Assembly: GCA_900319365.1 (NCBI GenBank)
Contig: ONOE01000002.1
Location: 124,001 to 188,000 of the forward strand
Origin: an uncultured bacterium
Lineage (GTDB): Bacteria > Cyanobacteriota > Vampirovibrionia > Gastranaerophilales > Gastranaerophilaceae
Direction: 5' to 3'
Length of the DNA: 64,000 nt
Program-made: the position numbers and the translations under genes
Shown: positions 44,955 to 53,463 of the stretch, in pieces
Layout: each line of letters opens with the position of its first letter
Position numbering within the stretch: the first letter of the stretch is position 1
The notes under the pieces: model-generated
The model's database searches: none
Told to the model about the DNA's origin: nothing
Seen by the model: the letters and a program-made list of their open reading frames with translations, nothing else

Positions 44955-45362
44955 ATGATAGATGAGAGATTTTTATATGCAGCGATTGCATTAATGCTGA
45001 TATTTATTGCAAGAGATTTGCTCAAAAAATATTGCAATTTTGATATGGATAAATTTGATGTTGTAAAATTCTGCAAAAATTTCAAGCGTATGTGCAATGT
45101 TTATTATAAAAAATATTTTGATAAGAAGAATTTTATCATTTCAAAACATACCGGCAACAAGAGTTTAGAGCTTGTCAGCCTCGGAGAAAATCCCGCAACC
45201 GTTATGGCAACGTTAAGACAAATCACAGGGATTACTTATGACCACGCCAAATGGATTGTCGCCGCTGTTCCGACAGTATTTATGACAAATATTTCTGATG
45301 CGGAAGCCGATTTAAATAAAAAAGCCCTTGAATTTGTCGGCGCAAAAGTAGAAATAAAATAG
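44955..45362 (+). CDS. Membrane-anchored protein with L7/L12 C-terminal-like domain
   Basis: 135 residues from ATG 44955, which has GAGGG upstream; the frame opens earlier at 44922 without a site. A transmembrane helix (FLYAAIALMLIFIARDLL) lies at residues 4-22, followed by a basic Lys/Phe/Tyr-rich segment. Residues about 72-135 align without gaps to the C-terminal domain of the rplL product next door over the last 48 residues (LRQITGITYDHAKWIVAAVP against [20 protein letters not shown], ending GAKVEIK against GATVEIK). It is 84 nt behind rplL. A partial duplication of rplL fused to a membrane anchor is the simplest origin; its function is unknown. Confidence 0.85.
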   Translation: MIDERFLYAAIALMLIFIARDLLKKYCNFDMDKFDVVKFCKNFKRMCNVYYKKYFDKKNFIISKHTGNKSLELVSLGENPATVMATLRQITGITYDHAKWIVAAVPTVFMTNISDAEADLNKKALEFVGAKVEIK

Positions 45363-45406
45363 CTCTTAAATTTTTCCACAAAAAAAAATAATAATAAAAA
45401 CTAAAT

Positions 45407-45438
45407 AAAAAGACCGAAATATTTGTTCGGTCTTTTAA
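45407..45438. terminator. Bidirectional Rho-independent terminator
   Basis: An 11-bp stem AAAAGACCGAA / TTCGGTCTTTT between convergent genes ending at 45362 (+) and 45464 (-). Confidence 0.85.
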
Positions 45439-45463
45439 AAAGTTTGAATTTAAGTTTAAGTTT

Positions 45464-46153
45464 TTATTTTATTGATAAAATAAATCCGCCTTTGTCGGCA
45501 TTTTGCAATTCTTCACCCTCGATTTTTGCTCTCAAGTTTTTAATGTACTTGTAAACATAATCTCTGGGCAACTGCAACAAGTCAGCAAGTTCTTTTGCAT
45601 ATACAACCTGATTTTTGTGAGAATTGAAGTAATCAAATACTCTTTGTTCTCTGTCAGTTAATGCTTTCTTAAAGACAACTCTGACTTCATCCCTAACAAC
45701 ATCGCCTGTTTTCACCTCATTAACGATATCTTGTTTTAATTTATCGACTGTTTTGTTTGCAGCTTTGGCAGAAACCGTTTTCTTTGCTGCGGGCTCTTTG
45801 TGAGAAACTTTTGCGGCGGGTTTCTTTTCTGCTTTATTTTCCTTAGAAACATTTTTTGTTTCTTTATGCTTTTTATCTTCTTTTAAATTTTTTATAGAAA
45901 AAGGAGAAACATAAAGTTCTTTTTCTTTTTCATAAGCTCTGTTTGCAATAGAGCTTAAACGTTCTATGCCTGAATTTTGTTCCGGTTCATCCGAAATAAC
46001 GGGCTTACCGTGCAAAACGATATCAGCAAGGTCATTTGTTTCTTTCTTTTCTTCAATCTTTTTGCCCAATCTTGCGGCAAATTCTTCAAGAGTAATTTTT
46101 TCTAATGAACTTCTCCACTGTCTAATCTCTTCCTTACTCAGATATTCAGTCAT
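45464..46153 (-). CDS. Winged-helix protein with Lys/Ala-rich linker
   Basis: 229 residues. The N-terminal 35 residues (LSKEEIRQWRSSLEKITLEEFAARLGKKI) are helical and HTH-like. A long Lys/Glu/Ala-rich linker (about 90-145) is probably disordered and binds nucleic acid or is charge-driven. The C-terminal 75 residues (LTDREQRVFDYFNSHKNQVVYAKELADLLQLPRDYVYKYIKNLRAKI, then GGFILSIK) have the layout of a response-regulator-type winged helix (OmpR/PhoB output domain) without a receiver. It is divergent from hydE. DNA binding is likely; the target is unknown. Confidence 0.75.
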   Translation of the reverse strand: MTEYLSKEEIRQWRSSLEKITLEEFAARLGKKIEEKKETNDLADIVLHGKPVISDEPEQNSGIERLSSIANRAYEKEKELYVSPFSIKNLKEDKKHKETKNVSKENKAEKKPAAKVSHKEPAAKKTVSAKAANKTVDKLKQDIVNEVKTGDVVRDEVRVVFKKALTDREQRVFDYFNSHKNQVVYAKELADLLQLPRDYVYKYIKNLRAKIEGEELQNADKGGFILSIK

Positions 46154-46289
46154 CCATTATCTCCTTACTAAACTATTCCTAACTAAACTTTTCTTTACTT
46201 ACCTAATCTAGCATAAATTATTATCCATGACTTAAAATGTTTAGATAAGTAAATTTTTATTTATTTTGTTAATATAAATTAAAAAAGTG

Positions 46290-46317
46290 TTGACAATTTT
46301 TCATGATAAAATATAGA
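46290..46317 (+). promoter_or_regulatory. Probable promoter of hydE
   Basis: Consensus -35 TTGACA at 46290-46295 and -10 TATAGA at 46312-46317 with a 16-nt spacer, about 17 nt before the start codon region. Confidence 0.6.
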
Positions 46318-46333
46318 CATCGGAGGATGAATA

Positions 46334-47326
46334 TTGTTAAATAAGGCGCAAATAATTGATATATTGAAAGATAATTCTATTAATGAGGAGTTGTTTCAAA
46401 AAGCTGACAAAATCCGCAAAGAAAAAGTCGGGGATAATGTTCATTTAAGAGGATTAATTGAATTTTCAAATATCTGCAAACGTTCGTGCAAATATTGCGG
46501 TTTGCGTTCGGCAGATAAATTTATCGACAGATACAGAATTTTAAAAGACGAAATCGTTAAATACGCAAAACACGCAGTCGATATGGGCTATAAAACACTT
46601 GTCCTGCAATCGGGCGAAGATGATTATTACACACAAGAAAGAATGGTCGACATCATAAAAGGAATTAAAAAGCTCGATGTTGCCTTAACTTTGAGTATCG
46701 GGGAAAGAAGTTTTGAAGATTATAAAGCCTTTAAAGATGCGGGGGCTGACAGGTATTTAATAAGAATTGAAACAACCGACAGAAATTTGTATAAAAAATT
46801 ACACCCGAATATGAGTTTTGATAACAGAATCCGCTGTCTGAAAGATTTAGGGACATTAGGTTATGAAGTCGGAACGGGATGTCTTGTAGGATTGCCCGAG
46901 CAAAGCGTGGAATCTCTTGCAGATGACATTTTATTTTTTAAAGAGATAAATGCGGATATGGTAGGAATCGGACCGTTTATCCCTCATCCTCATACTCCGT
47001 TAAAAGATGCGGCAACAGGCAGTTTTACCATGGCTTTAAAAGTTATGGCGCTGACAAGAATTATGCTGCCTGATATTAATATTCCCGCAACGACCGCAAT
47101 GGAAACTCTTAACCCTAACGGCAGAATTATTGCATTGCAAAGCGGAGCAAACGTTGTTATGCCAAATGTTACAACCACGGATTACAGGGCAAAATATGAG
47201 ATTTACCCGAATAAAATTTGTATAACAGAAAACCCCGATAAATGCTTTAATTGTATCGGTGCAAAAATCAAATCAATCGGGAGAAATATCTCGACGACCT
47301 ACGGTTTCAGCCACAATAAAGGTTAA
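46334..47326 (+). CDS. hydE: [FeFe]-hydrogenase maturation radical SAM protein HydE
   Basis: 330 residues. The radical SAM motif CKRSCKYCG (CxxxCxxC) is followed by RSADKFIDRYR, and GLIEFSNICKRSC is typical of HydE rather than BioB. Other segments (LVLQSGEDDYYT, RIETTDRNLYKKLHP, GTGCLVGLPEQ, IGPFIPHPHTPL) agree. HydE contributes to assembling the dithiolate-bridged 2Fe subcluster. HydF, HydG and the hydrogenase are not in the window. Initiation is at TTG 46334 with GGAGG 7 nt upstream. A start codon of this kind and the isolated position are both notable. PylB or another HydE-like enzyme cannot be fully excluded. Confidence 0.85.
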   Translation: MLNKAQIIDILKDNSINEELFQKADKIRKEKVGDNVHLRGLIEFSNICKRSCKYCGLRSADKFIDRYRILKDEIVKYAKHAVDMGYKTLVLQSGEDDYYTQERMVDIIKGIKKLDVALTLSIGERSFEDYKAFKDAGADRYLIRIETTDRNLYKKLHPNMSFDNRIRCLKDLGTLGYEVGTGCLVGLPEQSVESLADDILFFKEINADMVGIGPFIPHPHTPLKDAATGSFTMALKVMALTRIMLPDINIPATTAMETLNPNGRIIALQSGANVVMPNVTTTDYRAKYEIYPNKICITENPDKCFNCIGAKIKSIGRNISTTYGFSHNKG

Positions 47327-47327
47327 A

Positions 47328-47355
47328 AAGGCAGAATAACGCATTATCCTGCCTT
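47328..47355 (-). terminator. Hairpin terminator
   Basis: A stem AAGGCAG / CTGCCTT with inner ATAA/TTAT pairing. On the minus strand it is followed by CCTTTTT. It ends the 47381-48208 gene and is also close behind hydE. Confidence 0.7.
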
Positions 47356-47380
47356 AAATAGAATTATTTTATTATGGGAT

Positions 47381-48208
47381 TTAAGCTTGCTCGGGAACTC
47401 TTTGAGGCTGTTGGGCAGGTTCTTGAACCTGTGCCGTTTGAGTTTCCTGCGGCATTTGTTCTTGAACCGGCGCTTGGGGACTTTGTGTTGCTTGAGGGTT
47501 TTGCGCCATTTGAGGCTCATGAGCTATTTGATATTGTTCGGGGGCTGCTTGGGCTTGAGGTTCTTCTGCCATCTGATAAGCTTCAGGCGGCATAGCAGCA
47601 GCTCTTGCCCCTTGTGCGGCACTTCCGACTAAATGTCCTAAAGTTCCTAATACGGCAGCGCCGACAGCTGCATAAATACCCATATATCTTCCTTGAATAC
47701 TTTTAGCGGCCTTTTTAACGGCTTTAAATGCATCTTCTGTTATAAGATCTTTATTAAAATGGAATTTCTTATTTTTAGAATCCCATGAATGTTCAAAAAA
47801 TGCTTTGTAGAAATCTTCGGTCGAATCTTTAATTGCCTGAGCGCTTTGTTTGATTGCCTCTTTTACCTTTTCAAAACCAAGCTTATCAACGCTTGCAATA
47901 CCTGCTTTTGCAGCAGCTTCATCTTTTGTGCTTGCTTTGATAAAATCTTTCAATTGATCTTTATCAGCGACTTGATCAATTTTTTGAAGTGTTTCAAGGG
48001 CTTGGTTATAAGTTTTAGTATGTTCTTCAGGTAATCTGTCAGATAAATTTCGGCTTAAATTTTTAATAAAAGTATCGGTCGGAACACCGTCTTTTAAATA
48101 CGGCTTTCTGAAATAACCTGCTGCAGCCCCCGCACCTGCGCCCGCAACAAGTCCGAGCCCTGTCAAAGGACTACCGCCACTGTTAGAATTTACAGCTTCC
48201 ATAGACAT
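47381..48208 (-). CDS. Unassigned protein with two hydrophobic segments and Gln/Pro tail
   Basis: 275 residues from ATG 48208 (AAAGGA about 9 nt upstream; the longer frame to 48226 is unsupported). A Gly/Ala-rich hydrophobic stretch (GLGLVAGAGAGAAAGYF) at about 15-32 and another (GIYAAVGAAVLGTLGHLVG) at about 180-200 flank a helical Lys/Asp/Glu-rich domain. The last 75 residues are Gln/Pro/Ala/Glu repeats (EPQAQAAPEQYQ, QMPQETQTAQVQ). It may be membrane-inserted by the glycine-rich segments. No family is recognised. The Gln/Pro tail is like the N-terminus of the HEAT protein at 25375. Confidence 0.7.
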   Translation of the reverse strand: MSMEAVNSNSGGSPLTGLGLVAGAGAGAAAGYFRKPYLKDGVPTDTFIKNLSRNLSDRLPEEHTKTYNQALETLQKIDQVADKDQLKDFIKASTKDEAAAKAGIASVDKLGFEKVKEAIKQSAQAIKDSTEDFYKAFFEHSWDSKNKKFHFNKDLITEDAFKAVKKAAKSIQGRYMGIYAAVGAAVLGTLGHLVGSAAQGARAAAMPPEAYQMAEEPQAQAAPEQYQIAHEPQMAQNPQATQSPQAPVQEQMPQETQTAQVQEPAQQPQRVPEQA

Positions 48209-48418
48209 AAAAATAATTCCTTTCAACCTTATTACACTATATATTTATAAAAACAATATTTACCTGAGAATTGCTTTTAAAAATCATGTTATTTTACAAA
48301 AGTTTATAAACATCTGTAAATCGGTTATGACTAGGTATAGCAAGAGAAAGAGCCTTATTATAATTTTCTTGCACTATGGGTATATTCATACTATAATAAT
48401 TTATATAGGGGAGAACGT

Positions 48419-48523
48419 ATGGAATTTTTCAGAAAACACCAGAAAGCATTTATAATCGTAATGACCGTAACATTTCTTGTTTGGACGTTCGGAGCAATGG
48501 TATTTATGGTCTGGGCAAATTAA
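48419..48523 (+). CDS. 34-residue single-pass membrane peptide
   Basis: ATG 48419 to TAA 48521-48523 with GGGGAG 5 nt upstream. The peptide MEFFRKHQKAFIIVMTVTFL onward is a basic N-terminus followed by one hydrophobic helix ending FMVWAN. It resembles the isolated N-terminal anchor of SurA/PpiD-type chaperones, but nothing follows. The next gene (M23 peptidase) starts 8 nt downstream, so it may be the first cistron of the envelope operon or a leader peptide. It is below the length usually annotated. Confidence 0.65.
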   Translation: MEFFRKHQKAFIIVMTVTFLVWTFGAMVFMVWAN

Positions 48524-48531
48524 TTGAAAGT

Positions 48532-49701
48532 ATGAAATTAAAAAGTATTACCAAATATATATTAACAACTTTAATAATCGTATGCACTCTTGGTTTGACA
48601 AGCGGTGCATCGTTTGCTACCCAATCATCTTCACAGTTAAAACGCCAATTAAATCAAACAAACAACAAAAGATATTTTATTCACAGGCAAAAGAAACAGG
48701 CTGATTTAAAATTAAGACGTGAACAGAACAAATTAACCGTTAACCAACAAAGATTAGAAGTTGCACATTCAAAATTGCAGCAAAACACAATAAGATACAA
48801 CAATCTTGTTACCAATTTAAATTCTATGCAAATGCAATTAAACAGCGCAGTTGCACAGTTCAGAAAACTTGATGCCGAAATGAAAGAAAGAATCAGGCAA
48901 ATTTTCATGCATCAAAGATCGGGAATGTTTGAATCCATTCTTTATGCAAGAGATGTAAATTCAATGCTTGATACATTCTATTTTGAAAAAATCGTTATTC
49001 ATGAAGATTATAAACGAATACAAGCGCTGAAAGTTCAGGCTGCACGTATTGCAAGCTTGAAAGCTCAGGTTGAGAATCAGAAAAAAATGATTGAAGCATC
49101 TATTGAAGATATTAACAATCAAAGAATTGCTATTCAAAATTCAATAGAATCCAATAAAACGATGATTGAACGCCTTAAAAAGGACAAAGCATATTTTGAA
49201 CGTACCGAAAGAGAATTGGCAAGACAATCTCAAAGCATTCAAAATATGATTGCCGCAATGACAAGAAGCAACGCTCATTCATCTTCTCGTGTGGTAATTT
49301 CTTCCACGGGATTTATCAGACCTATTTCGGGTCCTATTACTTCACCTTTCGGATACAGGGTACACCCGATATTTAAGACAAGAATATTCCATTCGGGCGT
49401 TGATATAGGCGGTCCGAGCGGCGGTGCAATTCACGCATCAAATGACGGACGAGTTATATTTACGGGCTGGTACGGAGGATACGGGAAAGTCGTTATCCTT
49501 GACCACGGTGTAATTAATGGCAAACCGATAACCACGCTTTATGCTCACATGTCATCAATCAGCGTATCAAAAGGTCAAATGGTTAAAAAAGGTCAAACAG
49601 TCGGTCATGAGGGCTCAACCGGTTACAGCACGGGGCCGCATTGCCACTTTGAAGTCCGTGTAAACGGGCAGCCTACAAATCCGTTCAATTACGTAAGGTA
49701 A
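48532..49701 (+). CDS. Coiled-coil M23 family metallopeptidase (EnvC/NlpD type)
   Basis: 389 residues. A signal peptide (MKLKSITKYILTTLIIVCTL onward, cut near ASFATQ) is followed by a coiled coil of about 200 residues (about 30-250) and a C-terminal LytM/M23 domain. The zinc residues are visible: H in HSGVDIGG (HxxxD), and HCHFEVR (HxH). Unlike E. coli EnvC, the catalytic residues look intact. EnvC-type proteins are activated by FtsEX, whose genes are also in the window. Start at ATG 48532. Confidence 0.93.
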   Translation: MKLKSITKYILTTLIIVCTLGLTSGASFATQSSSQLKRQLNQTNNKRYFIHRQKKQADLKLRREQNKLTVNQQRLEVAHSKLQQNTIRYNNLVTNLNSMQMQLNSAVAQFRKLDAEMKERIRQIFMHQRSGMFESILYARDVNSMLDTFYFEKIVIHEDYKRIQALKVQAARIASLKAQVENQKKMIEASIEDINNQRIAIQNSIESNKTMIERLKKDKAYFERTERELARQSQSIQNMIAAMTRSNAHSSSRVVISSTGFIRPISGPITSPFGYRVHPIFKTRIFHSGVDIGGPSGGAIHASNDGRVIFTGWYGGYGKVVILDHGVINGKPITTLYAHMSSISVSKGQMVKKGQTVGHEGSTGYSTGPHCHFEVRVNGQPTNPFNYVR

Positions 49702-49716
49702 AAAGAGGAAAATTAA

Positions 49717-52002
49717 TTGAAACAACCGTTAAAAAAATATATATTATCTTTTTTAATAATCGCAACATTTTCAATGCTGCCGAGTTTCGGGGATAGTGCG
49801 GCTGATTCTGCCGACCCCAGAGTTACTGACACACAGGATATTATTTACCAATCTCCTCTTAATGATTTTACGGACAGTTTGACAAACGAAGATTATTACG
49901 ATGAAAGATATTTTGACGATCGTTCTCAAAAAGAAGTTGATCCTTATAAAATGCCTGTATTTAAGCAAATGCGTATAAAATTAACAAATAAATACAGACA
50001 GATAACATCAGATGACAAACCGAAATCTCAAACTACATTTGTATCAAGATTGAAAATCCGGGATAAAAAGACTGCGCAAAACGCATCTCCCGATGACATA
50101 GAAAAAGGAATAACAGACACTTCATCTCAAAGCGATTTGTGGAACACGATTGACAATACGGCAAATATTGAAACTTCGGATTCGGTTTTACTTGACGGCG
50201 GAGTTCAGGAAGAAGAAGTTGAAAAACAATTATTACTTGATGCATCAAGAATCAATTTTGATGATGAATCGGGTGATATGGTTGCAACGGGTCGTCCTAT
50301 TTTATTTCTGCCTCCTCAAAATACAAAAATTATTGCAGATAAAATGATGTATAACGACGACGGCAACATTTTAAAAGCTATCGGCAACGTTATAGTAATA
50401 AAAGACGGCAAGCCCATTCACTCGGATTACCTTGAAATTGATATGAATGAAGAATTGCTGACTTCAAACAATATTTTTACCGAATTTCCGAAAATGAATT
50501 TCAAAGCAGAAAGCGGACAGCAACGGGACGGATTGGTTGTTTTGAATAACGGCAGTATGTATTCTGACAATTCATACATTTATAAATTGACCTCAAGAAC
50601 CGTCGGTGCAACAATGAACGAAATGATTTTGGACAAAGATTCCGAGAACCTGTTCTTTGGCGATCCGACAAATAATAAACTTAATATCAAAATGTCTTAT
50701 CTTGAAGTTGCGGCAGACAAAAACCACGACACAATCAAGGCTAAAGATATTAAATTTATGCACAATGACAAGGTTTTCTTCAAATGGCCGTCAATTACTT
50801 TATACACAGATAAAGAGCACAGCTATTTTGAGGGAAATTATCCCGAATTCGGTTCAAGACGTAAAATGGGTGCTTTCATAGGTCCGGGGTTTGCGTTCAA
50901 AGGTCCGTTCGGCTCGGTTATGAAAGTTATACCGTTATTCAACTATCGTAGCGGAATAGGTTTCGGCGGTATGTTGAAATACGTAAATGCTTATAACAGA
51001 ACAGAGTTAGGCTATGGTTCGGCAAATGACATATTCTTCTTACGAGGCAAGCAAAAACTTGATGATAATTTAACTTTGCAATATGCATACAATTCATATA
51101 CCAATGAATGGTTCTTAGGCGGTATGATGCCCAAGTATATCGCAGAATTGGCTTATGACAGATCATATCCGCACAAAGATTTTCTTGCTAAAAATATGGA
51201 TATGACTTTCCGTCAAAGAGCAACATTCGGTTTTATGAAAGATGATGACAAAAGTTATAACGGCGAGAAATTCAACGATGCTACAAATATGTCTACCACA
51301 AGAACAAGATATATGGCAGAAGTTGACCAAACATTTCTTAAATATAAAAACAAAGATTTGCGTGCTCAATTTAATGCAGGTGTAAGATTACAAGGATCTG
51401 CCGCATTATACGGAAACGGCGACACACAGTTTGTTGCAAGAGTAGGTCCTTATATCAAAACTCAATTCAGAAATTGGGTACAGGATATTACATATTTCCA
51501 AACGGGATTTGACGATCAAACACCTATCCCTCACTTTGATGCTTACAGATACGGCAAAAGCAGTTTACGTATAACAGAAGCTTTGAGAATTACAAAATAT
51601 CTGACAGTCGGCTGGTACGGATATGTAAACTTCTCTGATGATGCGCCAAACGGCAAAACTTTTCAGGAAAACGCATTCCTTGTATCTTTAGGTCCTGACG
51701 ATTTAAAAATAATTTTAGGCTACGATACAATCAGGGACAGAGTATATTTTGGGTTCAACGTTGCGTTTGACCCTAAAGGAACAACCATAAATTATGACAA
51801 ATTGGTTATAAAAAATCCCGAACGCTTAGGCAAACACCCTGAAGATAACGAGCAAAAAGTTGCATATTCGCCCGCTCAACCTCAAAAAGAGGAGCAAAAG
51901 AGCTTGATAAACTTCAAAAAAACAGACACGTCAAAACCTAAAGTATTAGAATACGCACAGGTTATAGAACTTGAAGATCCCGATAAAGAAAGGATTAATT
52001 GA
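49717..52002 (+). CDS. LptD/OstA-like outer-membrane protein
   Basis: 761 residues. After a signal peptide (KKYILSFLIIATFSMLPSFG) comes an acidic 130-residue linker, an OstA/LptA-type beta-jellyroll (about 170-320: NFDDESGDMVATGRPILF, IIADKMMYNDDGNILKAIG) and a C-terminal beta-barrel domain with Tyr/Gly-rich strands (YAYNSYTNEWFLGG). Such proteins insert LPS in the outer membrane. It starts with TTG 49717 (GAGG 8 nt upstream), 15 nt after the M23 gene, and precedes lipid A genes. It resembles the long OstA-like proteins of cyanobacteria more than E. coli LptD. Confidence 0.85.
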   Translation: MKQPLKKYILSFLIIATFSMLPSFGDSAADSADPRVTDTQDIIYQSPLNDFTDSLTNEDYYDERYFDDRSQKEVDPYKMPVFKQMRIKLTNKYRQITSDDKPKSQTTFVSRLKIRDKKTAQNASPDDIEKGITDTSSQSDLWNTIDNTANIETSDSVLLDGGVQEEEVEKQLLLDASRINFDDESGDMVATGRPILFLPPQNTKIIADKMMYNDDGNILKAIGNVIVIKDGKPIHSDYLEIDMNEELLTSNNIFTEFPKMNFKAESGQQRDGLVVLNNGSMYSDNSYIYKLTSRTVGATMNEMILDKDSENLFFGDPTNNKLNIKMSYLEVAADKNHDTIKAKDIKFMHNDKVFFKWPSITLYTDKEHSYFEGNYPEFGSRRKMGAFIGPGFAFKGPFGSVMKVIPLFNYRSGIGFGGMLKYVNAYNRTELGYGSANDIFFLRGKQKLDDNLTLQYAYNSYTNEWFLGGMMPKYIAELAYDRSYPHKDFLAKNMDMTFRQRATFGFMKDDDKSYNGEKFNDATNMSTTRTRYMAEVDQTFLKYKNKDLRAQFNAGVRLQGSAALYGNGDTQFVARVGPYIKTQFRNWVQDITYFQTGFDDQTPIPHFDAYRYGKSSLRITEALRITKYLTVGWYGYVNFSDDAPNGKTFQENAFLVSLGPDDLKIILGYDTIRDRVYFGFNVAFDPKGTTINYDKLVIKNPERLGKHPEDNEQKVAYSPAQPQKEEQKSLINFKKTDTSKPKVLEYAQVIELEDPDKERIN

Positions 52003-52628
52003 TGTTTGAAGATATCAAATCAGATATTATCAGGTTCGGTGAAATAGCTGGCAGCAGAGGTTTGACTCCCGGAATGTCGGGAAATATTTCTGCCAGATGT
52101 AATGACAAGATAGTTATAACAGCATCGGGCAGCGCAAATTCTTTTCTTTCCCGAGAGGATTTATGTGTTATTGATTTTAACGGAAATATTATTGAGGGAA
52201 GCAGAAAACCGTCAAGCGAAAAATTTTTGCACATGGAATTTTATAAAAAAAGAAAAGACATAAATGCGATATGTCATTTCCACAGCCCATGCATTGAAGC
52301 GTTTGCAATATCAGGAAGCGACGAATTAAATATCAATTGTCATCCCGAAATTATTTTTTATTTTGGTGATATCCCGTCGGCAGAGTATGCGCTACCCGGG
52401 TCAAATCAGCTTGTTGAAAATACCGCAAAATATTTTGACGGGCATGACGTTATAATTATGAAAAACCATGGAGTAATTTCCGGCGGTAAAGATATTAAAG
52501 ATGCCTTTTTAAAACTTGAATTATGCGAAAGTTTTGCAAAAAGTATTGTGCTTTCAAAATTTCTTGGAGGTGCTAAAATATTAACAGAAAATCAAATAAA
52601 CGAAATAAATTTATTAAAGAAAAAATAG
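52002..52628 (+). CDS. Class II aldolase/adducin-like protein
   Basis: 208 residues. The zinc-binding histidines are in ICHFHSPCIEAFAI (HxH) and later MKNHGVISGG; GMSGNISARCNDKIVITASG is the N-terminal phosphate-binding part. The family includes fuculose- and rhamnulose-phosphate aldolases and MtnB dehydratase. The substrate is unknown. ATG 52002 overlaps the upstream stop by one base (TGATG). Its position between an LptD-like gene and lpxI suggests a step in surface sugar metabolism. Confidence 0.82.
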   Translation: MFEDIKSDIIRFGEIAGSRGLTPGMSGNISARCNDKIVITASGSANSFLSREDLCVIDFNGNIIEGSRKPSSEKFLHMEFYKKRKDINAICHFHSPCIEAFAISGSDELNINCHPEIIFYFGDIPSAEYALPGSNQLVENTAKYFDGHDVIIMKNHGVISGGKDIKDAFLKLELCESFAKSIVLSKFLGGAKILTENQINEINLLKKK

Positions 52629-52644
52629 CTAAAGAGGAAATTGT

Positions 52645-53463
52645 ATGAGTAATATTACTTTGGATAAAATACAGGGATTAATAGCAGGCGACGGAGTTCT
52701 ACCCGTTAAAATGGCTCAATATGCGAAAGAAAACGGATTTGACGTTGTGTGCATATCGTTAGCCAAAGATAATTATTCGGATTTGAAAAAATATTGTAAG
52801 AAAGTTTACGCATGCCACCCGGGGGAAGTAAACAAAATCGAAAAAATCTTAAAAGATGAAAATATAAAACAATTGACATTTCTTGGAAAAGTTCATAAAA
52901 AAGTCCTTTTAAAATTAAATAAATTTGATAAAAGAGCCGTTGATATTTTGAAAAAAGCCGTAAGATTAAATGACGACCAGGTTATGCTGATGATTGTTGA
53001 TCAATTGGCTCAAATCGGGATTGAAGTTCTTGATCAAACGATATTCATTAAAAATCTGATGATACCCGCAGGAGTTCTCGGACACGTAAAACCGACAAAA
53101 GAACAAATGGAAGATGTAAATTACGGTTACTGGCTTGCCAAAGAGATGGGCAGACTTGACGTCGGTCAATCGGTTGTAATTAAAGATAAAATGATTATGG
53201 CGGTTGAAGCGTTGGAAGGAACCGATGCTTGCATAAAAAGAGGCGCTAAATTAGCTAAAAAAGGCGCTGTTGTAGTAAAAGTTGCTAAACCTAATCAGGA
53301 TAAAAGGTTTGATATTCCCGCAATCGGCTTAAAGACCCTGCGAGGAATGAAAGCTAAAAAAGCAAGCCTGATTGCGCTTGAAGCAAACGAAACAATTATC
53401 GTTGACCAAGAAAAAGTAATTGATTACGCAGATAAAAATAATATTGTGATAATGGCATTATAG
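52645..53463 (+). CDS. lpxI: UDP-2,3-diacylglucosamine pyrophosphatase LpxI
   Basis: 272 residues. The N-terminal GLIAGDGVLPVKMAQYAK, QLTFLGKVHKKVL, and the C-terminal EGTDACIKRGAKL, KPNQDKRFDIPAIG and TIIVDQEKVI blocks are those of LpxI (DUF1009 family). It makes lipid X in the lipid A pathway, replacing LpxH. Directly followed by lpxB. Confidence 0.94.
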   Translation: MSNITLDKIQGLIAGDGVLPVKMAQYAKENGFDVVCISLAKDNYSDLKKYCKKVYACHPGEVNKIEKILKDENIKQLTFLGKVHKKVLLKLNKFDKRAVDILKKAVRLNDDQVMLMIVDQLAQIGIEVLDQTIFIKNLMIPAGVLGHVKPTKEQMEDVNYGYWLAKEMGRLDVGQSVVIKDKMIMAVEALEGTDACIKRGAKLAKKGAVVVKVAKPNQDKRFDIPAIGLKTLRGMKAKKASLIALEANETIIVDQEKVIDYADKNNIVIMAL

